From the NCBI GenBank assembly GCA_921293015.1, contig OV121083.1:29008908-29072907 (forward strand): a DNA stretch of 64,000 nt, given 5' to 3'. The notes beneath the pieces were generated by a model. That model made no database searches. It saw only the letters and a program-made list of their open reading frames with translations, and was not told the DNA's origin. Source of the DNA: Phorcus lineatus (lineage: Eukaryota; Mollusca; Gastropoda; Trochida; Trochidae). Positions 11,601-22,299 of the stretch are shown in pieces. The position numbers and the translations under genes were made by a program. The stretch's first letter is position 1; every line of letters begins with the position of its first letter.

Positions 11601-14600
11601 GTAGAACCTTTCTTTAAATAATCAATCATTATCACACCCTGAGCGTCCCAGAAAACGGATGTCATGACCTTCCGACTGGAGGAACAAGATATGAACTTGG
11701 GTAATGGGGTGGGTAATGTGCTGTGTTTCCATTGCATGCTTTGGCTTTTTGTTTTAGGATCAAAATGATGAACCCAGGTTTCATCTTATGTAATGACATG
11801 AGTATTTTTTTAAACTCAGATATTTGATAACAGCCCTTCATTCACTTTTCTCCATTTCGGTAAAGATGTGAGGGTACCTTTGAATGACAGGCTATTATAT
11901 GCAATTGAAGAGTATGCATCTTGTGATTTTCATGCCATTTACATGTCAATGAATGTTCTTCATGCACGCACAGTATGGTTGCGTTTCAGGCATGTTTTCA
12001 TATTCAGGCCGGATACTTTTGGGACAACCCTCGTATGTGTAGGTACATATCATGTACCACTAGTACCCTTAATTCTAAATGAAATAATTAAGCAATCTCT
12101 TTTCATTCCCTCACTATGACTGCATGTCTTGCTATTCAAAGTCACTTTCACTACAAGATTGTAGAGCTTGTTTATGTTTGCAGAATATGATGACCATTTC
12201 AATAGAGAAAGAGTTTGCAGGGATAAGCTTAGCTTAAGTTGATTTGTTGCCTGTGTTGCAGACTGGAGGGGGAAATCAGTGCAGCCAGGAAGGAGTTTGC
12301 AGGGACTTTTTATTTTGATTTGTTGCCTGTGTTGCAGACTGGAGGGGGAAATCAGTGCAGCCAGGAAGGAGTTTGCAGGGACTTTTTATTTTGATTTGTT
12401 GCCTGTGTTGCAGACTGGAGGGGGAAATCAGTGCAGCCAGGAAGGAGTTTGAAACCAAACAGAAGCAGGTGAACATAAAAATTGTCAAAAATATAGTTTG
12501 TCAATTGCAAAAATACAGTGTTTAAGATCATCTAAGGAAAATAATTTTTACCAAAATAATAAACCTGCTTACCATATAGAGAGAATGATTGAGAAAAATG
12601 AATTTTTAATGCTAATAACCATGACAAGGGTTTTTATTTTCCATAAAAGCTCTTTCCTGTTTTCTTTATCTTTTTAAAGCATCAATCTATTTAACTTGAA
12701 TAAAATCCACAATTTAAGACGTGAACTGAATATATAATTGATTGACACTCGAGAGAATGATGTTTTTAATACCAATTTTGTTTTTGAAAGTCTTTGCTGT
12801 TACTTGACCAGCCAAGACTTATTGACTGACAAAAGATTTAATTATAAAACTTTACAGAAATTGCACAGGAACACTAGCTGCTATTCAAAAATGATATGTG
12901 CAATAGTATCAGAGTAATGAATATGACACTGGTCATGTTTAAATACATAGGTAAAATGTGATATCTTTGCACCTTGTATGGAATAAATAACTGCAATGGT
13001 AATCAATAATGTAATTAGAGGCATGTCCTGTAGTTAAACCTGCTTGAAGTAAAGCAAGTGTTTATTTTGCAGCTCGACAAGGCGTACTGTGAGTTGAACA
13101 AGCGCATCACGGAGCATGACACAGCTGTGGATAGCGGGTTTGAGAGGACTCAAATCACACTTCAGGTAGGTGACCTTAAATCACACTTCACGTAGGTGAC
13201 CTTAAATTACACTTCACGTAGGTGACCTTAAATCACACTTCACGTAGGTGACCTGAAATCATACTTCAGTAAGGTGACCTCACATCATACTTCAGTTAGG
13301 TGACCTCAAATCACACTTCAGGTAGGTGACCTCACATCACACTTCAGGTAGGTGACCTCACATCACACTTCAGGTAGATGACCTCACATCATACTTCAGG
13401 TAGATGACCTCAAATCACACTTCAGGTAGGTGACCTCACATCACACTTCAGGTAGATGACCTCACATCATACTTCAGGTAGATGACCTCAAATCACACTT
13501 CAGGTAGGTGACCTCACATCACACTTCAGGTAGGTGACCTCATATCATACTTCAGGTAGGTGACCTGAAATCATACTTTAGGTAGGTGACCTCACATCAT
13601 ACTTCAGTTAGGTGACCTCTAATCACACTTCAGGTAGGTGACCTCACATCACACTTCAGGTAGGTGACCTCACATCACACTTCAGGTAGATGACCTCACA
13701 TCATACTTCAGGTCACACTTCAGGTAGGTGACCTCACATCATACTTCAGGTAGATGACCTCAAGTCACACTTCAGGTAGCTATACTCAAATCACAATTCA
13801 GGTAGTTCATCTCAACCCACACTTCAGAATTTGACCTTGACTCACACTTCAGGTAGTTGACCCCACCTTACATTTCAGGTAGTTGCCCTTGACTCACACT
13901 TCATTTAGTTGACCTCATTTCATATTTCAGGTATGGTATTTTACCTCACCACAATTCAAATAGCTCACCTCAGGTAGTTAACATTTACTCAAACTACAGG
14001 CAGATGACCCCCGACTCATGCTTCAGGTATGACGATAAGTTGTGACCTCAGAGGGTTAAGATCTTCTACATATGTATCTTGGCCAATAGGGATTTAAATT
14101 GTAGACTTAGTGACTCTTTGGCCTCTAATAAGCTTCACAGGGTCAACACCTATTTTCATAAAGTACTCCTTAACGAAATGGTCCAGAAATCTGAATTCTT
14201 GTTGCAGCCTCATTGACAGTTGGGGACTAAATTGTAGATTTTGTCACTCTGTAGCCCTTGATAACAGTCAGAAGGCCGGCACTAAAACCCTATTTCATCT
14301 ATTAGTCCAGAATAAAAAGGCTCGGAAAGCAGGAAATCTTGTATGCAGATTCTGACTCCTAATCAGGGTGAATTTTCAAATTAAAAAATATTGGTCATGG
14401 TGAATTTGACCTCATCTTATTTCCCCTTATAATTATCAGATGGAGAGGCCCATCTTACTAGGGCACGAGTTGCCTTCCTTCAGTTTGATTGCAAATGGCA
14501 GCTTATGTAGAAACTACAAATATTAATGGAAAGCTGAAATAAAAGACTGCTTTATGTATCCAATCTAGGCCAAACAAACAAAAGTAAAGAACACTGATGA

Positions 14601-17600
14601 GGAATAAAAAGTGAGTAAATATGTAACTCACACTGTGAGTAAAATTATTTGTTTAGTCACAAATTCTGACCTTGAAATTTCATGGTTTATCCGTATGAGA
14701 GCCTGCCAAAAATATAATACAATCAATTGTATGATAAAATTTATGTTTTACCGTGGGACCCTGCAGGCCGTGCATGATGCAGAGACAGAAGTGGAGCTGT
14801 GCAGGCTTGGGTTTGAACGTGCTCAGGATCAGCTGGCTCAATGCAAGCTTCGTCTTCGTGAGGAACAGCTGCAGGGAAAAGGTACAGTGCTCCCACACTT
14901 ACTTCCCTCAAATACTTTAGCATTTGTTTTCATACTACTTCAGAATTCCATCGTTGAAACAACAGATAATTAACGTACAAAATATTTGCTTTGGAATCAA
15001 TTAAAAGGCTACATTTCTGCTATGTGGTGACATAATGCATTGTGAGAGAAGGTTGATGAGTGTTGTACACAGTGATTTAGCACAGTTTGTGACAGATGCT
15101 GAAGGCAGTGCTCTCCCTGGGGTGAAGGTCATGATAAGGGAGCTGGAGGACGTGCTGCTAAGAGATGTCGGGAACAAGATCAAAGACTCGGGAAAGTCAG
15201 TGCTGCCTGTCTCATTACATTTTCATTGTCTCATCTAACAATTACATCTTTGGGAGGGAGGAAAGTTAAGTGTACGTAGTGTTCCAGTTTGGCAGTAGTT
15301 CTTCAGAAATAAAATAGGGCCATGGGCTCTGCTGCACATCAGGCTCTGCATTATATGTAATTGTAATGGTAGAAGACTTACAGATCAAACGATAAGACAT
15401 CAATTGCCTATCATAGTTAAGAAAACCACCAAGTTTACAGCATACAACTTTGCACTGGTGAAGTCATGATTACACAAAATTTCAGTATAATTTACCTTCA
15501 ATAAATAATATCAAAGGAAGAAGTATCAGATAGTTTATAAGGTGGTGACCTCTTTAGCCTCTATCACAAACCTGTACAAATTAAATCATAGAAACACCTC
15601 TAACTAGTCTGACCTCACTGCGCACATAAGGTAGTTTGGATGACAACACCGCACACTTTAGGTAGTTGACCTAACCGCACAATTCAGGTAATATACCTTA
15701 CTGCACACCTCAAGTAGTTGACCTCACAGCACACTTTACAGTGGCGGATCCAGGATTTTTGAAAGGGGGGGTTCGGATTCAGAAAGTGTAAAGGGTGGGG
15801 GGGGGGCACATTTCAGGTAGTTGACTACACAGCACACTTCAGGTAGTTGACCTCACAGCACACTTCAGGTAGTTGACCTCATCGTATACTTCGGGTAGTT
15901 AACCTCACAGCACATTTCAGGTAGTTGACCACACAGCACACTTCAGGTAGTTGACCTCACATCACACTTCAGGTAGGTGACCTCACAGCACACCTTAAGT
16001 AGTTGACCTCACAGCACACCTTAAGTAGTTGACCTCATCATATCTTTAGGTAGTTTACCTCACAGCACATTTCAGGTAGTTGACCACACAGCACACTTCA
16101 GATAGTTGACCTCACAGCACATTTCAGTTAGTTGACCACGGTTAACTTCAGGTAGTTGACCTCACAGCATACTTCAGGTGGTTGACCTCACCGCACACTT
16201 CAGGTAGTTGACCTCACTGCACACTTCAGGTGGTTGACCTCACTGCACACTTCAGGTAGTTGACTTCATCCTAATTCAGGAATTTAACCTCACTGCACAC
16301 TTCAGGTAGTTTACCTCACTGCACATTTTAGGTACTTTACCTCACCTCATTAAATTAATCATTATATTTTACCTGTAACTGGGTAAACAGCCCGAAACAG
16401 GGTAAGTCACCCTAAAGTTGCACCTCTGCCATTGCCTGGTTTTGGGATATGATAATAAAATTTGTACAAGTTAGTCTCCATCCTTCAAAGATGATATTCT
16501 ACAAATTTTAGATTCTTCGCATTAATGATATACAGATAACAAATTAAAAAAAGATTTGAGGTTGGACACCCTGCAACGCCAATATTTGAAGGGGGGTCTA
16601 GATCAAGTCTACTAACTTAAGCCCCCCTTTATTAAAGGAGTTGTAAGTCAGATTTAATCTCTCTAAAGATTATAGGAAACATGAAAAAGGCAGTTTTAAT
16701 AGCGGTAGAGTCACAAAATCTATTATGTATATTCAGATTGTCTAGAAACCTTTACACAACATATCAGTTACATTTGGCAACTGGTTCTTGCAAGGAAGAT
16801 GAAAATTAAAACATTTTCCAAGCATGTGTTTGGATGGATGAACAGACCCCAGACAACATAAGCCGTAGGGCATAAACAAGTTTAGCCTTTTCACCCACGA
16901 TAAACTGAAGCTGAAAATTAAAATGACATGGTAAGCAATGAGAACGTGTTGGTCATTATTATGTTTTAATTGAAAACAGAGAACCCATAAAGTAAAATCA
17001 ATAGGTTTATTGTTTGGGAGAGTAGTCAGTCACTCAAAAAATTAACTCAAATCAAAAAAGATGGAAGTTGGAATTTTTATTAATGATATGTGCTGTGATA
17101 TGAACTTTCGATAATTGAAATTGTTACATAAGGTTATATGAAATTGAATAGTAAGGGAATTGAATTTAGGATAAACAATGGATGAAAATTTAGAAGGCGA
17201 AATATATGAATACAGAATCCCTTACAGTTTCAATTATCAATTTTCCTGAGTCAAAATCAGATGAAGTGTGAAAACGTGTGTTTGTGTATATGCAGATGGC
17301 CCTTGCTTATAGACACCAGTGGACAGGTTTCCATCTTCCTGCGGTACAGAGACACAAACTACATTAACACAGTGCGCCCAGCCGACATGCAACTAGACAG
17401 GGTGCGGCTCGTCTTGCTTGGGGCCATCAGGTAATTTCGCTCACTGCTTGCATACACTCGATCGCCCTGCTAGATCTGTACTGGTAGCATTTGTGCCGGC
17501 AAGAACATTGTTGGATATGTTGGACTGACTGGTGTTTGTTTGGTATGGAAAGCAAGCAATGCTTGATATGTTTGATCAACCTATGTGTCTTTGATACACA

Positions 17601-20600
17601 ATACAAGCCAGCTGTAAATTTTTTTGTTTGACTGACTGCAATCTCATTGAAATCAGCTGGAACCTTGTTCCTCCCACCTCGCTGCGTTTCTTGATCTGAC
17701 CACGGCTCCATAAGAACTGCATCAGACGGCCTTGACCACCAGACTGATTCAGCCAATAAGAATCAAGGCTGGAAACACATCAGCAACTTTTGAACTGACA
17801 CACAAAACATAACATTTTGTTTGTATCTCAGAATACAAGCTTTTTCTGATTGAACCCGAGAAAAGCTGAGCTTGGATTAACACGAAATGTTCGTGTGTTT
17901 GTTAACTATCTTGACGAAAACGCTCAAGTTTGGTCGGCCTCGAGGCAGATAGTGAGGAAGAGTCACTATCACAACAATAGTTATGTTTGTGGCTTTTTCT
18001 TCATTCAGAAAACAGTTTTCAGAAATTTGGGAAGTAACAGTAAAGAAATTTACCAAAACAAAACCATGACACATTCTTGATAAAACCTACAAAGCATTTA
18101 TCTCATAGTTAGGTCGATACCATTTTGTCAAAAGATCTTTAGGAATTCATTTCAATTTTTAATGTCGAAGTAAGAATTTCTCTGAACGGGGGCATATAAA
18201 TAAACCAAATGTAGCACAAACAGAAACATATGCAATTAAAATGATAAATGACTTATGGTTACATATTTAAAACTCAGAAAGTGTGCATTTGTGGATTAAC
18301 AGGGGAGGGGGTTCAGAGCATCCCTCAATTAAAACTTTTCCATTATGTAAGTTGATCGGACAAAAACAATATGTACGAGGACCTGTGATTGGTTAAATTG
18401 ATTGAAGGTGAAAGGTCACGGTCAAGGTCGTCTGACACAACTCTTTTGGAGCAGTGGCCAGATCAAGAAATGGAGCGAGGTACGAGCGACAAGTTTAGAG
18501 CTGATTTCAATGAGTTTGGACTGACTGCTGTTTTTACAGATATAAAATTATGAAGCAGCCCATGCTGAATATTATTAACTGACTGACTGATATGTTTTGG
18601 ACAGGTATGGAAAGCCGGCAGTGTTGGATATGATGGAGGTAGACATGTTTGACACTGTTGCTGATTGTTTCAATGAGATTCAGGAGGGGCTCATGCAATC
18701 CATCATGGACAAGTCCATCCTTGAGGATCAGAAGTATGCACTTCCTGTTTCTTACTTCCCACCCACATTAGGTTCTATTATCCATTATCCAGCTCTTCTT
18801 TTATTTAAAAAACATTGAAAGATATCTTGCATGACATGACCTCACTTCACTTCTTCTAACCCTCGATAATCCACAGTAAAATTTCCAATAATTCTCCACT
18901 ATTCCCTGGATCCAATGTAGACTCAACCCGATAATTTTATTACTTCCCTTTGCTGAGCTTTTATCCAATCAGCTGTCTCTGCTTGCATGTCCAGCGGACC
19001 AGTCAACAGACTTCAATCATGAATCACCACCACTTTATCATAAAACAGTAAAGGCCTTCGTAGAAATGGGTTTCGTTATATGGTTTGATATCAGTTTAGA
19101 ATAGATAATCTGACTTCTATTCTTGAAAAAAAAAAGTTGAAGCTGCCTGACTGAGCACTTGCTTGTTCCCCCTTTTTTGCTGTGTTTTCGCAGTCTAGAT
19201 TTCAGAAGCTTAATAGTTTCATACATACTTATTCTATAGAAAGTTTCCGGGATGTCCGCAGACTTCAAATGAGGAGTACCGAGACACTAGTTGATGTGGG
19301 TGACCTTGACTTAATTTTCAAGGTCACTTTGAGACTTGGGCAAGTTTTTTAAATGTTGTTAGGGACCGATCATTTATTACAGGGGGGCTGGGCCGGGGGT
19401 TTTCAGGGGAGGGTCAGAAAAAAATATACAGCCACCAGGGGAGGGTCATGAAAAAAAATACGAAAGGTTGGGGAGGGTCATTTTGAAATAGACAGTTATA
19501 AAACCATCCTTCTTCAGCAATTGAAATTGAGGCTGAAACATTATCATAAAGCCTTATCAAATTCCAGAATATGAACAAGACTTGTTTATATTCTTAAAAA
19601 CACATGCTTATTTTTTTTTAAATCACCATGAATTCACTGCTCAATTCATTGTTCTTAATTCTTGTAGAACAAAAAGTAGAAAAGAAGTTCTGTTGGACTG
19701 AGAGTTTATACAAGCACTTAACAGGTGTTTGCTATATTTTTATACAACAAAGATGCATATTTGATAACTAATAGACTCATAAAGTTAAAACAGCTAGTCA
19801 AATTATTAATATCTGAATGATTATATTCTCAATGATACAGTTATGAAACCGTAACACTTAAGCAGATGGCTTGATTGGTGCAAATTTGTTAATTTTAGCC
19901 ATACTTATGAAAAATATCTAAATGCATATTTAGAAAAATAAATTCCAATGTTGATATTTCAAAAATTGGGAACATTCATACTTAAGCTTCCATACTTTTT
20001 GGGTTTTACACTTTATTGTTTAAATATAATGTAACATGTAACAAATGTAACATATGTATTTTCTGTGAAACCCAGATGTGCCTTTATTATCCTTATGTTA
20101 TGTACCTTCAAAACTCTATAGATTTCTTGTGCTACAAACTTAACGTAGACGGTTAAATTTGTTATAATCAAACTCATTCACAAACAGTTTAAATGTTATG
20201 AAATTTGATAATTTAATTCCTATAAAGTAAAGATTTGACATTTTACATTGTTTGGTCCTATACTCTGAAAGTGTTTGTAGATAGATTTTAAATCCTTTTT
20301 TTTTTGCTTTAAATGAAATCATTTTGTCAACAGCTTATCTCCCAACCTGGTCCTTCCATGGTTTTATCAATTTATGAATTCATTGTTTCAAGTTTTGAGT
20401 GGAATAATGTCGGCAAGATAAGTATTTTGATGGAATTTTTAACGAGTGCAATATCTTAGCTCTTTTTATCTCTGTTGAAAGAACAATAAAGAAGTTGATC
20501 ACCCATAAAAAAATTCCTTCTTTCCCTCAGTGCCTATTTTGTTATTTAAAGATAAAAAAGACATTGAGGTTTGAAATTGAAAAATAAATAAAAAATGAGC

Positions 20601-21628
20601 CTTAAAAGTAAGATAAAATTAAAAATAGAATTTACACTATGTTAAACATATGTGTGTATTATAAGCAATAGTATTCAAAACCTATTTTGATATACAGTTG
20701 ATGTAAAAAAACAATTCTAATAAAACTGCTTTTAAAACACTATAGACCATTATCAGATATCATGTTAAATGGAAGGGTAAATCTGTTGTTTTTTCAACAT
20801 ATTTTAGGGGTTACTTAAAGAAGTTTCACTTTTGGAATTATCAAAAAAAATTGAATGTAGAGCCGACTATAAATCTTCAAAAGACCAAGTTCAAGAACTT
20901 TTGTAGATATGATTTGGGGCAGGGTCATGAAAAAAAATACGCTTAAATTGGAAGGGCCATGAAAAAAATTGCGACGAGTTGGGAGGGCCACATTTTTAAA
21001 GACAATCCAAAGAGAAACCCCCCCCCCCCCCCCTTTAATAAATGACCGGTCCCTTAGCACGATATCTCTTGAACCACAATTTGGTATCAGACTTATGTTG
21101 AGGAGTACCCAGACACCAGCCTATTTTGACACTAAAAAAACTGTATTTTTACCAGTTTTAGCAATTTGACTCTGTACTCTGTCCATCATTTTAGCTCAGT
21201 ACTTAAACTTCAATTGCAGCGTGGGAAGTGGTCACTTGTTAATGATTAATGCGCATTTTATTCATATTGGCTAATGAAAGACGTCGTGGCCAGCAAAGGG
21301 AAGTACTAATATCATCAGGAATCGTTCTTTTGATTATCGAGGATGACAATGTGTTATCCTCTGAAATAGTTGAATTTGCTTTTGCAGTGCTATAAAAGAA
21401 GTTAAACATCTGTACTAACTAGGATGTTGTGTATGTAATGCATGTTTGTTTTGTCATGGAAGGTACTTGAAGCTTGTTAGAGAATCAGATGGTGAAGAAT
21501 ACAGCAAGACAAGGTTCAATGATTTCCGCGCTCAACAGTTCCGCCTCTTTGTCATCACCAAGAACCCGTTCCCCCCAGAGTCTCTGCTGGATCAGATGTA
21601 CCCTATCCGAGTGTACATCCCTACGTAA
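5473..21628 (+). CDS. Coiled-coil protein with dynein AAA5-like C-terminus (eight 3' exons; gene starts outside the window)
   Basis: Eight exons join in phase to about 315 codons: 5,473-5,612; 12,414-12,468; 13,073-13,165; 14,767-14,881; 15,081-15,195; 17,296-17,430; 18,605-18,733; 21,463-21,628. Each intron begins GT and ends AG. The first half is charged and heptad-rich (EALLKKIEAERERREEDEQR, KEFETKQKQ, FERAQDQLAQCKLRLREEQ), suggesting a coiled coil. The second half starts WPLLIDTSGQ and runs to FVITKNPFPPESLLDQMYPI. This resembles the dynein heavy chain AAA5 region, which in dynein also directly follows the stalk coiled coil. The length is far too short for a dynein heavy chain. An orthologue of IQANK1, a human IQ/ankyrin protein, is possible but not verified. 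Upstream exons are not visible. The introns are packed with repeats. Confidence 0.75.
5641..9070 (+). repeat. 22-bp minisatellite array, about 155 units
   Basis: The consensus unit is TTACACTACATGTTACTCACTC with variants (TCCATG, TGTAAC, CTCCTACAC, and 21-bp or shortened forms). It begins 28 bp after a 5' splice site, inside an intron. The strand shown has almost no G outside CATG, so all frames read through and give long spurious ORFs (22-residue repeats of the TLHVTHSYTTCYS type). Early units favour CTCCATG and CTGTCTC; later units favour CTACATG. About 7,045-7,860 is repeated at about 8,275-9,010, offset 1,230 bp and later 1,252 bp. Confidence 0.95.
9370..9930. repeat. Diverged tandem repeats related to 471-770
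   Basis: About four or five ~110-bp units share TAAGGGYCACAGGGACCA, TATTTTCATCTTC, AAGGCCTAGAAAGCTGAAAC and a TGTGYACAGACTCC end. Related units occur at 471-770 and 14,050-14,380. The array lies in the intron that also carries the 22-bp array; 9,071-9,369 between them shows nothing recognisable. Confidence 0.65.
9931..11139. other. Intronic DNA without recognised features
   Basis: AT-rich. Short ORFs on both strands lack domains, splice context or recognisable motifs. No repeat boundary is clear before the mariner relic at 11,140. Confidence 0.4.
11140..12035 (-). mobile_element. Mariner-like element 1, internally deleted
   Basis: The ends are inverted repeats, GAGGGATGTCCCAAAAATTT at the left and the complement of GAGGGTTGTCCCAAAAGTAT at the right, each bounded by TA. 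About 900 bp remain of an expected ~1.3 kb. The minus strand encodes the mariner catalytic region: DETWVHHFDPKTKS, FWDAQGVIMIDYL, FQDNAPVHT and SLDLVPSDFFLFP. All three catalytic aspartates are therefore visible, but the N-terminal DNA-binding part is deleted and stops and frameshifts follow. It lies in an intron of the dynein-like gene. Confidence 0.85.
12241..12468 (+). repeat. Three tandem copies of a 76-bp intron/exon junction
   Basis: Units start at 12,241, 12,317 and 12,393. Each carries the same polypyrimidine-AG acceptor (TTGCCTGTGTTGCAG) and the first 42 bp of the exon. Only the third continues as an exon (GAAACCAAACAGAAGCAG followed by GTGAAC). The first two end in AGGGACTTTTTATTTT and have no donor. 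They are identical over the shared part, so the duplication is recent. Confidence 0.9.
12414..12468 (+). CDS. Exon 2 of those visible, dynein AAA5-like gene
   Basis: A 55-bp exon whose first base completes the Lys codon from exon 1. It encodes LEGEISAARKEFETKQKQ, a coiled-coil segment, and ends in phase 0 at CAG|GTGAAC. The first or second duplicated acceptor could also be used, but that would read into non-exonic sequence. Confidence 0.75.
12469..13072. other. Intron without recognised features
   Basis: AT-rich intron ending in TTTATTTTGCAG. No repeat or ORF is supported. Confidence 0.5.
13073..13165 (+). CDS. Exon 3 of those visible, dynein AAA5-like gene
   Basis: A 93-bp exon in phase 0 at both ends, encoding LDKAYCELNKRITEHDTAVD and then SGFERTQITLQ. 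The donor is CACTTCAG|GTAGGT. The last 15 bases of this exon plus its donor form the unit of the minisatellite that follows. Confidence 0.8.
13151..14040 (+). repeat. ~26-bp minisatellite built on the exon 3 donor site
   Basis: About 25 good units of TCAAATCACACTTCAGGTAG followed by GTGACC, decaying after about 13,800 into looser versions. The first unit is the real exon end and 5' splice site; each later unit repeats CACTTCAG|GTAGGT or GTAGAT. Many units are therefore potential decoy donors within the intron. Confidence 0.9.
14050..14380. repeat. Diverged copy of the 9,370 tandem repeat family
   Basis: Contains GTGACTCTTTGGCCTCTAAT, TTCACAGGGTCAAC, TATTTTCAT and AAAGGCTCGGAAAGCAGGAA, in the same order as in the units at 9,370-9,930. 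No gene is seen between here and the next exon at 14,767. Confidence 0.5.
14767..14881 (+). CDS. Exon 4 of those visible, dynein AAA5-like gene
   Basis: Acceptor GACCCTGCAG; phase 0 start. It encodes AVHDAETEVELCRLGFERAQ and then DQLAQCKLRLREEQLQGK, a strong coiled-coil pattern. The donor is AAAAG|GTACAG, leaving one base of a codon. Confidence 0.75.
15081..15195 (+). CDS. Exon 5 of those visible, dynein AAA5-like gene
   Basis: The acceptor GTGATTTAG is the only one in the area that restores phase after exon 4. The exon encodes AQFVTDAEGSALPGVKVMIR and then ELEDVLLRDVGNKIKDSGK. The donor is GGAAA|GTCAGT. The acceptor has a weak pyrimidine tract, so this start is the least certain of the eight. 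Confidence 0.65.
15600..16345 (+). repeat. Second array of the ~26-bp CACTTCAGGTAG minisatellite
   Basis: About 25 units of ACTTCAGGTAGTTGACCTCACAGCAC with variants. The core ACTTCAGGTAG-TGACCTCA is shared with the 13.2-kb array, but no adjacent exon ends in that sequence. A 70-bp piece with GTGGCGGATCCAGGATTTTT and a poly-G run interrupts it at 15,742-15,808. Confidence 0.85.
16370..16640. repeat. Interspersed repeat with CACCCTAAAGTTGCACC core
   Basis: GGGTAAACAGCC, CCCTAAAGTTGCACCTCTGC, GATATGATAATAAAAT and GGACACCCTGC-ACGCC-ATAT recur in diverged form at 38,095-38,410 and 40,540-40,790. The class is unknown. 16,640-17,295 beyond it shows no recognisable feature. Confidence 0.55.
17296..17430 (+). 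CDS. Exon 6 of those visible: start of the dynein AAA5-like domain
   Basis: Acceptor TGTATATGCAG; donor ATCAG|GTAATT. It encodes WPLLIDTSGQVSIFLRYRDT and then a segment ending in RVRLVLLGAIR. In dynein heavy chains the equivalent WPLMIDPQGQ motif opens the AAA5 region after the stalk. No Walker A motif is visible in this exon. Confidence 0.8.
17440..18600. repeat. Fold-back repeats and an eroded exon copy in an intron
   Basis: About 17,610-17,745 and about 18,400-18,540 are inverted copies (GATCAAGAAA-GAGCGAGGTA, AGCTGATTTCAATGAG, TGGACTGACTG). At 17,551-17,590 GGTATGGAAAGCAAGCAATG followed by CTTGATATG resembles the first bases of the exon at 18,605. No functional exon is supported here because the frame breaks within about 50 bp. 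Confidence 0.55.
18605..18733 (+). CDS. Exon 7 of those visible, dynein AAA5-like gene
   Basis: Acceptor TTTTGGACAG; donor CAGAA|GTATGC. It encodes YGKPAVLDMMEVDMFDTVAD and then CFNEIQEGLMQSIMDKSILE. This resembles the dynein AAA5 stretch with G-P-V-L-L-E-N followed by acidic residues. Confidence 0.8.
19362..21053. mobile_element. 1.7-kb TIR element with GGGACCGNTCATTTATTA ends
   Basis: The left end GGGACCGATCATTTATTAC and right end (complement of GGGACCGGTCATTTATTA) are inverted repeats, flanked by TTA on both sides. G-rich subterminal motifs (GGGGAGGGTCATGAAAAAAA on the left; GGGCAGGGTCATGAAAAAAA on the right, in direct orientation) follow. The interior is AT-rich without a transposase, so it is non-autonomous. 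A 17-base C run sits just inside the right TIR. Confidence 0.8.
21463..21628 (+). CDS. Terminal exon, dynein AAA5-like gene
   Basis: The acceptor TGTCATGGAAG has a weak pyrimidine tract. The exon encodes YLKLVRESDGEEYSKTRFND and then FRAQQFRLFVITKNPFPPES, ending IPT and TAA. The FRLFVITKNP step matches the dynein pattern FRFYITTKLRNP. Confidence 0.8.
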
Positions 21629-22277
21629 CAGTCCCGCATCTGAGAAGCACAACACATGTTGCCACATGACTAACTGCAATTTTATTTGACATCACATGAA
21701 TACAGAATACTCTAAATGAAGAAAACTTACATGATAAAGAAACATAAAAATGAAAATTCTTGCCAGATTTGTGTTGATTGTTTAATTGTCAGTGTCAGGG
21801 TTTGCACAAACTTGTCACACATTTTGAAAAAGTGTTGAATTATGAAATTTCTTAAAAGGTCTTCTGTGTCTTAAAATCTGTATAAACCCTTTAATTGTCA
21901 TATTACTTCAACAGCATGACATGTGGCTTGTTCCCTTAATTCATCTAGCATAGCCAAGTTATCGCCCATATTATTTTGCACTTTCTGAACTTGAGTGTGA
22001 GATTAGGCTGAATTGGTGCTGGTCAAGATAAAAGACAAAACTGAGGACGAACCAAGGATGGAAAGGGTTAACTTTTAATGGTGAGCAGTTTTCCCATCAA
22101 CTCTTCTCTCCCTTCTGTGCCATTCATGAATTGAGGAAGAGATTGAGGGATCTATCACAATGTTCGTTACCATCATGTGTATGATCACCAATAAGAGATA
22201 TGGTAATTGTAACCTGATACATTTGAGTTGTTGCACTTGTAGGTGTCTATGTTAATGGGGATATAGTGCCAACAACT

Positions 22278-22283
22278 CAATAA
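22278..22283 (+). terminator. Poly(A) signal AATAAA
   Basis: AATAAA about 650 bp after the stop of the dynein-like gene, followed by a T/G-poor stretch. It is the first canonical hexamer I noticed downstream, so the 3' UTR is probably about 0.65 kb. Confidence 0.45.
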
Positions 22284-22299
22284 AGTCATGAGCCTTAGA

